Of a stretch of DNA of 64,000 bases, positions 41,930 to 53,900 are shown piece after piece. The position numbers were made by a program, and so were the translations under genes. The DNA is taken from positions 9,422,320 through 9,486,319 of the forward strand of contig OU452219.1 of NCBI GenBank assembly GCA_911728455.2, given 5' to 3'. This DNA comes from Marthasterias glacialis (lineage: Eukaryota; Echinodermata; Asteroidea; Forcipulatida; Asteriidae). The notes beneath the pieces were generated by a model. That model was not told the DNA's origin. It worked only from the letters and a program-made list of their open reading frames with translations, and searched no databases. The number at the start of each line of letters is the position of its first letter. The first letter of the stretch is position 1.

Positions 41930-44900
41930 TTATATTTATAGGCATGTAAAAAAAATTTTTTTTTTTTAATTGAATTTGTGGCTTACACTTTGTGGAGTCG
42001 ACTACAACAAAAAATTGAGTGATTAATGTGAGAAAAATCTAGAATGTACTTTTTTCAAAGGTGACTAGAAAAGAAATGAGGTGTACCATCAGCTCTGGAA
42101 AAAAAAGTCGTAGTAAGCAAAAAATCTGTGTACAAATAATTATGTAAAAAATAGACATCATTGAATTTAATTTACTTCAACGGAATTCAATTTAATCAAA
42201 CTCGGTAGTTATTCATTGATAAAATAGTATACCTTCCTGCGTATCTATCTTTCTTTGAAAGAATAACAGTCTTCCGGAATACCTACAGATAATTAGGCAC
42301 TCCCTCCGTTCCATTAATGATGTCACACACATTACGTAATATAACCCTAGACTTTTTCTAAGACGGAATACATATTATGTGTTTTGATATTTATTTTTGG
42401 TGTCCCAAACCTTTTTTAGCTGAACTAACTGTATTCTTGGACCCATGAATAGCTCATGCAAACTCTATACAAATTTGGCCTCATGGTTCTCAAATAAGAA
42501 GTTGTATAAGAATGATTACGCTTTGGAGGCGGGGCTTGTGGAATCAAGTGGTTGATTTTTGTTGCTGCGGGTGACCCACGGAAGACCTTTATAAAACTCA
42601 AAATATACAGAGAGACCCCAAAATACTCCTCAGAACTCATTAAAAGGTGTATTCCAAAACCATCTACATGTGATCCCTTAGTACTGTAGCACAAGGTCTT
42701 CAAAAGCAATTATATGTGTTTGAGCCGACCAGCACAGACCAGGGACCAAATTCATAGAGCTGCTTAAGCACAAAAAGTAGCTAAGCACAACAGAAATATG
42801 CTTAACAGGATAAGGTTACCGGCCAAAATACTTTTTTTCACATGTTACCATCTGTGACTAGCATCTTGCTCACTTTTGCTTAGTAGACATGTTTGTAAGC
42901 TAAAAAATGTATAAACCGTTTTCTGCTTAAGCAGCTCCTTTGACATTGGGCCCAGCCCAGTGCAAGTAAAACAATCAGGGCCCTCGCTCTGCTAAGCAAA
43001 ACCTATACTTAAATTTCACTTTTGAAAAGTGGATCAAAGTTTAGGGTTTGGCCAGAGCCAATCGCATTTGGTAATAAAGTAAGTTGTTATCAATACTACA
43101 CCATCTTCCCAAAGTACAGGTAGTTCGCAATAGACGCCATCTTTATGGACAACTGGCATTTTGGCTCTGGGCTGCGTCAAGGGCTCAAACTTTTTTTTAC
43201 GCAGCCCAGTGGTTCATCGACCAATCATGCAAGGAATTTGATAAAACGCCCACGTGCCGCACACAGCACTAACTGCATAATGCACAGTTAAACGTTAACA
43301 AAAATATCGTCAAGTGCGACGTCAAGTGGGAACTCCGTATGGTGTAGCAAAAATACTTGAGGAGACAATCCTTTCAAAGTGATGATGGTCAGCAAGGTAA
43401 GACTCACCTGAATGGTGCTTAATCTGAAAGGAACCCGCTGCCGCAAAACTTGTACCCCAAATAATCCCTCGCTGGACGCTGGATTAACCACACTCAGAGT
43501 GAAATCCTCATCTGATGTCTCCATCAAATCGTATCGACTATATCGGTTCCTAGTCGGGCAAGAGGTTTCACAAGTCTTGGCAGTCCCTGGGAATGGGGGC
43601 CGATCTCCAAATCGTCCTGCGGCTTTCTGAGTAAAACTGTTGACCTGAGGATCATTTACAGCACCTCCATCATTTGTCTTCCTGGTAACCATAGAAACAA
43701 AAACAAACAGATAAAATAGGTAACAGAATTATTCATGAAGAAGTAATCAAAAAAATGGTTAATTCTAAATCTCCCCCCCTACCCCACCCAGCCAAAATCA
43801 CTCAAAATCTCACGGTATTCTCCAAAACTGGTGGATATGATTGGTATGCCTGACCCAATGTTTGGGTTATAAATGTATGACGATGGGAAGGATTTAGCAC
43901 AATTGGGATTAGTCAGGGTAAACCCTAGTTCTTAGCTGGGCTCAACTTCATGTCATGGCTCTGCTTACCGCAGAATTCTGCTTACCGCAAAATTCTGCTT
44001 ACCTCGGAATTCTGTGCTTAAAGTCACAATCTCAGCTTACAGGGTTAGCCTAATAGTTCTGCACTAGTTGTGTAAGAGAGGTGCGCATAGTACACAAACA
44101 AACAAGACAAAATTCATTTCTAACCAGTGGAATTTACATAAGGCGCCAATATTTCTGCTGCCGTAAACACAACATTTTTGACTACGGTAAGCGGAGCCAT
44201 AAAATTGGTCCCAGATCGGAACCACTTCAACTGCTCTGTCTAAAAAATTCATCAGTTCAACTCCACACAGAAATATCTTCGTTTATTTATCACACCAGAG
44301 GCTGGCAAAGTGCTCCCTTAAAGATGAATTATCATTGTTGTTAATATTTGTGGCTTTTTGTACTCTTACGTCGATGCGTGTTAAGCATTGTATATTCCAG
44401 TACTTTCCCCGAGTCCTGTGAAAAAAATCTCCACAGGCATATTCCTCGGGTGGGATTCGAACCCACAACCCCCGCCATTCTAGAGCAGATGTCTTACTAA
44501 CTGGACTACCGAGATTGCCCGGTAGCTAGAGGCAGTTCGAATCCTATGAGCAGCGGGTACCGCAACCATTAATGTAATAGTTTCAAAATTACACTAATAA
44601 GCATGACCAACGTATTATTAGATTTGTATTATTATTAGATTTGCCATTGTGCCATTCTACAGAGTGTTATCCATTGAAATACATAACCCTGGCACGGTGC
44701 CACACACGCCTAGTATGTCTTGTGCATTTTCACGAAGTGACACATCTGTTGACCTATTTAGGTTTAATGTTTCCACAAACTGACGTATCTCAATATGCAT
44801 TGTTTTCTACACAGCGCTCTATGTGCACGTTTTGTTTTTTCCCTTTCACAAGGACAGCCGATGTCCTTTGAAACAAAAAGGCTAAATTTCTTGTCAATGT

Positions 44901-47900
44901 GTGCTTTAGTTCCATAAAAAGGTGAGTAAAACTTGTGGTTGTTTGAGTCCACAATGAGTGTTCATCCAACGAGTAAAAAAATGGTTGAGTGGCGGTCTTC
45001 ATGACGTAAGATTGGGAAAAAGGAAGACGCTAGTCTGGTCCCTTGATATTACTTATTGTAACTTCGCTGCGTTGACACTTCCAATCGACTCAAAATACAC
45101 ACAAGACGTCAGGGCAGCAGCGCAGTCAGGCTATGCACAGGCAACAGAAGCTCCCTACCTTACATCAAAAGTTTGCTCATGTTTATGCAAATTTATGCTC
45201 CCATTGGAGGGGCGGGGTCAGTACTTGAAAACCTTCAAAATTTGTTTTAAAATATTTATATGAAACATTCTTAATTCCAAATGTGTATTTGCACTTCAAA
45301 TTTACATTTGATTTGTAGCGAATGAAAACTCCATTTCACATGCCCTTCCAATAGTAAGCAGTCTCCGATAAACAGCTGTTTGACAACTAGTTCAACTTCA
45401 ACTGCGATTTTCTCTGTGCTGCGACTGACAATTTTGTTGTGATAAATTTAAGGTCAGTTGCAGCTAGTAAACGAATCCCATACATGTCGAAGACTGCAAC
45501 AAGTGGATTGGCTCAACTGTTGTCTCAATCATGTGACCCCTGGAACATTCTATTTTGCTGAGGCATCAGCCGAGAGAAAATACATGCTAGGGATCGACGA
45601 GAGACGGCAGTTTGTACTATTTCACAAGTGACATGCAGTCAATATTTGTTTTATAACACCTCTTGCAGAGACTCTGCACACAATTATTACAAAGCATTTG
45701 AGTTAACGTTGCATGACTGATGTTTGAAGCTTTGCATGGTGTGAAGGATAGGAAACTATAACTAGTATAACTAGTAAACTAGATACAACCATGTAAAAAA
45801 TCTCTTTTGGGAGGAGTAGTGACTCTGAAAAGAGACGGTGTGGTCTCAATGTTTCAGACAGTATAACTCTGCTCGTCTTTAGGAGAATGAAGACGAGTTG
45901 CATGGCTCGATTAAAAAACAAAATTGTTGAATTTTTCCCCCGACGAATTTTGACAGATGATGTTGTTTCAAAACTAAAAACATTCAATTATGTTTGCATA
46001 TGCCACGGACAATGCACAACATACATGTAACATGCAACATTGTTTGTATATGGCTGATGGACATGAGAAAATGTCGGGATCCCCACAATAATTCATTTTT
46101 AGTCTTGAATTAACTACCACTTTATCATAGGCAGATATTGTGTGTGCAGTACCTTAAATGAAAGCATTAACTTTCTCAAAGCTATAAAATTTAAAATCAA
46201 AATTTTAAGGTCAAATCAGTCCACAAATCGGACCTAGCGTCTTTTACTTTTAGCAAGTCTTTGTGAAGGTTGATCGGCCATTATGAATATGAGGACAAAT
46301 GCTTCAGAAAAGGGTCACCACAATTGATCATTCACCTAATCATTTAGAGAAGCCATGTTAGCCACAAATCATTCCTTATGCAGAAACAGGAATTTGACTG
46401 GGTATCTTGCATGACCAAGTCAAGTTGTTTTTCCTCTAATCAATCATTTAAAAAAAAAAGTAACAAACGAAATTTGCATACCGGGAAACGAAGAAACCAA
46501 ACAAAACATCTGCAAAAAATTCTCTGCAAAAAATAGCAAGCCCCCCTACTGTGATGATTCATAAATTTAAGAAATACTTCCTGGCATAGAAGATTGTTAG
46601 GAATGATCGATTGACAAAAATGTATTGTTGGCTTTTCCGCTTCGCAGCGGAAAAGGCATTCTCTTTGTTCTAATTTCTCGTTTTCGTAATTTTCTACGGA
46701 CAAATGCCATAGACTTTGTACACTTTTTTTTCAAACACCCTTTTGGTCACTTGCCAAACTTGCATCTTAAACCAAACTTGGTACAAACAAAGACCACATA
46801 ACAAACATGTGCACAGGACCAATGACGTCATCATCTGTCACGTGACGTCACCTTAAACAAGGGCACGTTCTTGTCAAATGTGAAATGACATCATGATGAC
46901 ATCACCGTGTGATTTCTTACAAATTTTTGATTTTTTGGCATCTTTACTCATAAATTGGTAACCAAACATGTCAAACAAGCTGTAATCAAAATTATTCTTA
47001 GAACAGGCTTGATATGTCACAGATGCTTAGAAAACGAAATGACGTCATCATGACGTCATCAAGTGTTATGTTAAATTTCCTTAAGGGTACAGTTTTACAA
47101 AATCTATATTTAAAGAATAAAAAAAAATTGTGTTCGACCTGAAAAACTTGCATGTATTACGGCTAACATAATTCGCAAAATTCACCGATGATAAACAACC
47201 TTCAAAATGATCACATCCGGAAAAGCTGTTTGTTCTGCCCAACGGAGAGACGAACCTCTAGTTTTTCTTTTTTTTTTTTTTTATTTCAAAAATAAATTTT
47301 GTACCTTGACTTTTTACGGAAACAGGGATCACCATTAACCTTGGATTAATAATTAACCGAGACACTAGAGTGAGCGCCCTACATGAAAAATGCAACATTA
47401 CAAATTAAAAGGGTCTTTTCAACGTGGGTTGATTACTTACAATGTTATGGTTGGGCGAATTTTCAACAGAATTTCACTTGAAAAGAAGACAATATAATAC
47501 GGTTGCAAATATCATAAGATGTTCCTTCATCATAAACATGTCAAAAAATTACCAACAACTTTTTTTTTTTTTCTTAGAATTTTTGCATTTTGTTTTTGTT
47601 AAATCAAAGTCAAGTTCTGATGGCTGAGTCATCAGAGTGACACTTGACTGCTTCTCATTACCCAGGAATAAGTGGGTACCTGCGTGGGTAGAGATGTGTG
47701 TTGTTGATGTGAATGATAAGCAACCTGTACGCCCATTTGGCTGCTGGTGCTGCTTACTCCTCAGGAGTTGAGATGGTTTTCTGAAATGATTAAGGCCCAA
47801 TGAACATGGGTTGTATTGTTCGGCACTTTAACCAGTTGGTGCCAGCTGATGCGTAGCCACGAGAATTGTTTTATGAGCCAGCAAATGGGTGATGCTAAAA

Positions 47901-50900
47901 CCCCCCATTGTGTAAAATCGGAATACCGGAACATACTCACGCCATGCAACGCTTTGTTTCACCCACAAAAACAGGACACATGGCGCTCAATATACCACAA
48001 ATTTGTGGCTATTGTGCAGGCGTTATTGTGTAATTCCTAATTCCAGACCTTTGTTTTTTTGTTTCCAAGAAGAGGATTACGAGACAGAGAGGCTTCCACC
48101 ATTGTTCATTCACTGTATTTGGGCTCAATGGAGGCAAGTCAGAGTGAACCGGGGATCGAGGCTCGGTTCAGATTTAGTACCAGTTATAGGCCGTGGCACA
48201 CGGCCAAGATTTTGCAATTCATGCTGCATGAGTTTGACATTTTCTCAGTGGAGAAAACAAAAATCACGAAGCAATACAGAGAATCTTTGTTCTCTTGGCT
48301 TTGTCAAATCATGGTTTCTTTGTGCCAAATGATACCAGCAAATCCCAGAAAATGATCCCACCAGGCTGGACGGGAAAAGAGAGGGAAGAATCCCTGTGGC
48401 AACTGGTAAAAAACAACGATTAAAAGAGCCTAATAAATGCCTTTCATTAGAAATTTCATTGAAACAATGAAGTTGCTGCTCTGTTCTCAATGCTGTTTTT
48501 AAACATTTGACACATTTACTGACATTTAATCAGAGGCGTGTAAACCTTTTCCAACCAATCGCTTGCAACAAAACGACCACACTGACAACCTAACCCTTTG
48601 ATAAATGCACACAGCTTTGCTAATAGCTTGGGCAAATGTTCTGGGTACGTCGTAAATGGGCTTTCCCTATCTTAATTTGGGTTTTCTCCTTTATAAACTA
48701 ATTGGGAGCAAGGACAAAACACACAGAAATTGTCATAATAGCTCGCAGGCAAGCGGAGACCAGCATAGCAGGTAACCAAACATTGTTCAATTAGTATCAC
48801 AATGGTCGTTGACAACTCAATGCAATTAAGGCTTATTTATATCCTTGATTTGAAGGACAGAGTGCCGACCACAGCATATGGCACTCTTTTAAAGTCACAA
48901 TGTTTTAATGTTGACATTCATAGTGGAACGGCTTAAAGGGGGGATGTAGAGCATCAGTCAAAATCTGATTTCCTACAACAGCATGAGAGATTATTGGCCT
49001 TTTTTCCCCCGAAGAAAGAGAGGATTCCACCAACATCCAACACCTGTAATCTAAAAAGCTTCCCCAGGTATTGACCAAGTTAAACGGATTTTCAGCATCG
49101 TACAGATAAATCAACCGTACATGGAAGGTATAGCCAATCTTAACCAAGTCAGAAGGTTTGAGTAATGCCCTAACCATATGTGCGTAGGATTCTGGTTGAC
49201 ACATGTAGGATTCATGCTCAAAATCCCCTGGGCTCGATTTCGCAGAGAGCCAAGATTGATCTTAAGTGCGAATCAATCTTAATTGCTAAGCAAAGTGTGA
49301 TGTCGCAACACAAATCACTATGGTAATACTGACAACTCGTCTTAAGATGAATCTTAGTTGCTTTGTGAGGTCGAGCCCTGGGGGAATTTTTCACCAAGAG
49401 CAAAGATTGATCTTACGATGTGTATCAATCTTAACTGCTAAGCAAAGTGTGATGTCACACTACAAATCACTATGGCGATATTGACAACTCATCCTAAGGT
49501 GAATCTTAGCGCTTTGCGAAATTGGGACCAGATTCTTTAGCATTTCTCACATTCTGGAAGTCCTCGTTCTGGATTAATCTCAGGTACTGAGTTTAAAGAG
49601 GAAGACAACGCGCTAAGACTACAGTCAAACTGAACAGGGCCACGTATAATTTGCAGGTAATTTAGAGTTGTGCCTCACTGGAGCTTGTCCCTTGTCCCTT
49701 GTCATTCCGTGTTTTCTGTCTGTCTGCTGGTTCGTGTCTTGTCCTTTGTTTTTAAGGGCACGCCTGCCTCAAGCTTACACTTTTTTTGGATGTGCCCCCA
49801 TTTCCACCAGTTATATTGTGCTCACAACAATGTGTATGCCTTTTGTATTGTGACATGGAAATAAATTGTTGTTGAATTGAATTGTATGTAACAGATGGTC
49901 CCATTTGTGTCATACATTGTTGTCGTATAATTGCTGAAGTCTGTTGTTAATTTGTTATGAGTGTTGTGTGAAACTATTTTATTTGCAGGCAGCATGTGCA
50001 GTGAGCCCTACCCTGGTCGTCAGTTATGTCAGGGTCCTGTCACAACTCATTATATTACACATGATAACTTGAAAACATATCTTGGTTCAATGTTATGCAT
50101 GCTCGGAGGCCCATCCCCTTACAAGCTATGCTTCCATGGCCCCCTCCGCAGGATCACCCATTTTCAAAACTCTTTACTTTAGCTCCGTTAAAGATGTTCT
50201 GTTATTCTCCCTGTGGCGTGTGGTGGCCGAGCAGAAAAGAACACCGGACTCAAGCTCTGGTGTTTCTGATCAGCAGAGTGTGGGTTCGAGTCCTGGTTGT
50301 GACACTTGTGTCCTTAAGCAAGACACGACCATTATTGCTGTGTCCTTTGGATGGGACATAAAGCCGTTGGTCCCGTGTATTGTGTAATGCACGTAAAAGA
50401 ACCCAGTGCACTTATCGCAAAGAGAAGTGGTTCACCCTGGTGTTCCTGGTTTGATCGGCTGCAGATTGCGCCACAGCATTTTGTAAACCGTTACATGGTG
50501 CTATGTAATAGAACAAGTCTCATACTTCAAAACGTAACTCCGCTTACCTTGCAGGAAAAAATACTGAGCGCTTTGAGACGCCCATCGGGTATGATAAAGC
50601 ACTATATAAGAACTGTGTATTATACAATGTAATTGATATTTGAAAGTGAAGTACATACAATATTCAGCATACATTATTTGGCCAATACGCACAGATAGCG
50701 CTCATACGGTAATCGAGAGGTCACGAGTTCGAGTCCAGCATCAGCTAAATTTTCTTTGCTCACCCCAATTAATTTATATATTGTTAATGTGTTTAATTTG
50801 TGATTGAAGTCCCTTTATAATTGTTTACTTCTTTTGTTTATCTGTATATCTGTTGGTTTTTGTTGGAGGTGCTGTGTGCTTCGTGGAGTGCCATATAGAT

Positions 50901-53900
50901 AGATTCCCAATATTTTTTATTATTATTATTAATGTTTCTCGCAGTATTATTCTTGTAGTAATTTCTGTGCAATTGTTTTGAGACTTTTGTGATTTTTGTT
51001 GTTGAGATTTTGATGTAATTAGTTAATTGTTTTATGGTTTTATTGTTAATCTTGTAACTTTCTGTATACTGTTTTGAGATTTTAATGTAAAACACTATAT
51101 CAAGAATCAATTGTTATTAGTATTAATTTTAATCCATTTTAAAAACTAATTGTACGTCTAGTTTTATAAATAATTTTATTGTTTTGAGGGCCTCCATGGA
51201 AAGCAGTGCTGGTCGCTGATTGGCGTTTACCCTCATTAAAGATGGCATAAATAAAAAAATACATATATATGTTCATGTATATAAAAATTAATAAAAACGA
51301 TTTTAAAATAGAGACAAAAGACACAAACTGAAGCACAGAGCATCATAAATCAAACTAGGATACAGATCTTACCCACCCCTTAAAAAACAAATCTGAAAAA
51401 AAACATGACCTTAATCTCATCCAACAAAGCAGTTCTTCAATTTTATTTTCTAAATTGCTGCGATGAATAGACCACATAAATTATGTTGCTCTACATGAAT
51501 GAGTGGTTTTTAAGTTTTGAAACACATTACCTAACTTTGACCACATTTATGTTGTATTAAAGCCAACAATAGTTTGCCTAACTTTGAGATAACATTGACT
51601 TACAGTGAGCAGATTCTCTTTTGCCTAACTTTTGCACCACAAATATATTTTTTTGGTATGATTGTTTTTATTCATTTCACCTATAACATAAGCAACGTAG
51701 GCACTAAAAATATGATAAAACTGTAACTTTAATTCAGGTTGGCTCAGTGGTTTCTTTCCCTGCCTTTCACCTCTGTGGACCCCGGTTCGAATCCCGGACT
51801 GGAGCCTTGCATGTGGATCAGGTTTTCAGTCCCTACCTGATTGTGTGGGTTTTCCCTTTTTGGGGTTTTCCTCCCACATCTAAAACGGACATTTCTTCAT
51901 CATCTTCTCTACACAGGTATCTTCAAAATTGAATCTCACTTTGGACTATGCAAGTCTCTGACATAATCAAACAATGGGACCGGCTAAAACACATTTTATC
52001 GTGTCGGACTTTTGTCAGACTTTCGCTGGCATAGCCAAGGCTGTGATTGGTCAACACGTAAGGGGGCGGGGCTTAATAGGTCGGTCTATTCTGGTCAAGA
52101 TAAAATTCTGAGCTACAAACCCTGCGTTCTTGTGGATTTTTCCCAAAAATCAGAGCCCTGTTTACACTTTAACCTTTGACCCTCAAGGCAGCAAGAGACT
52201 TGTACCAAAATGCACATAGTGGCCACAAACGGCCACAAGATTTACCCCCTACTTCATCTCAAGCTAAAGGGTCAAGAAAAGGTCTTGTCCTGAATTTACA
52301 TTTCCCAATGTTTCCCATGTTAACATAGAATCCACAAGTCTAAAACAAAACCATACATTTTTGTTTCTTAGGCCCATTTCAAACGTTGTGCTCTTGCCAG
52401 GTCAAATTTAGACAATCCAGTTTTATTCGATTCAACAGGACAGGGGCGCTATGTTTACAACCCCTTTTGAATTCGGCGCAATAGAGGCTTAGCTCGAGCA
52501 TGGCTCCACAGACCCTGCCGTGCTATTGGCAAAGTTCGGTAGAAGCACGGCTTAGTTTCAATTAAGTTCGACATTTGAAACTACTGCCGCACCATTGCAA
52601 TGCTATTGCTGAACTCAAATGATTTGGCAAGAACGCATCATTTGAAACAGGCCTTGATAATTTTCTTTACAAATTGGCACCCCAGAGCAAAGATAATGAC
52701 AAAATAGGACGACCACCAACATTAGGGCACCGTTAATCCGGAGGTCGAGGGTTCAAATCTCATCCTAGTCAATTTTTCTTTGTTCACCCCAAAACTTAAT
52801 CATTTTCCTGACATTTTCCTAAATTACCGAGTCAAAAAATAAACAAAATTATGGTGATGATTATACAGAAATGAATGGCCGGTTGGTAAGTCACTGCGTC
52901 ACTGCTGCACGCCCAGAGTTTTTGCTGCGGAAATACATCACACTTACGAACAGAATAGGGTTAAATTATTATTATTATTAATCTCTGGTAATGAAACCAA
53001 GAATGCCTGAAAAGCGAACTTAATCGCTGTAGCTCGGAAGCTTGAGGAAACCTGTAGATAATAATGATTGCTATCTGAACCAAAAACAGCGGGGTACACC
53101 CCTACTCTTTCACGATAAGTGTTCTGGGTTCTTTTACTTGCACTACCCACACTAGTACACGGGACCTACTGCTTAACGTCCCATCCGAAGGACACAGCAA
53201 TTATGGTAAAGTGTCTTGCTCAAGGACACAAGTGTCGCGACTGGCCAGGCCGGGATTCGAACCCACATTCTGTAAACTGCAAAACTTAAGTTCGGTGGAT
53301 TAGATCGCTCGGCCACGACACTCCACTAAAGTCAAATCTTTGAATGTGCGTGACGTAAACAGTCTATGTTCGATTTGTTTGTGACAATTGTATGTCCACA
53401 TTAAAAGTCCAAATGGAGGGAACAAAACAACCAGCTCTTGTCTGAGCCAACAGTTCTTTCCATAAAAGATTGATACATATTGTAACCCCAAAAGAAATAC
53501 AATATGGCTTATGCACATTACCTGGGTCAGCCTAGGGGGTTATCTGCAAGACAGTGTGCCATGTTGGTATACTAGATAAGGCTCAGGTATAGACGGGCTC
53601 TGAGGTCAAATTCAGTTTGGTGATGCACTCATTTTCCAATAAATAGAGTCCTTATAAAAGTGAGAAAAAAAAGTCTCTTGCTCATTAATGTGGTGTAAAA
53701 ATGTCATTCTATTTGATACCCTTCTGGTGGGAAAATTTGTTATCTATAAAAAACTTCCAATGTTGTCCCATTTCAAATATATGGGTCCGTACATTTTCGT
53801 ATGTGAATTTTTAGTTCCTGCCCGAGTTTCCAATGAAATTCAGTCAAAACAGCGTTGTATTTGACCTTGTGACTGAAAAAAAACATTCCTGTGTGGAATG

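Noticed and set aside
48003..48355. Overlapping plus-strand frames of about 100 codons
   Set aside because: They resemble no family I recognise, two frames overlap, and no convincing splice sites bound them.
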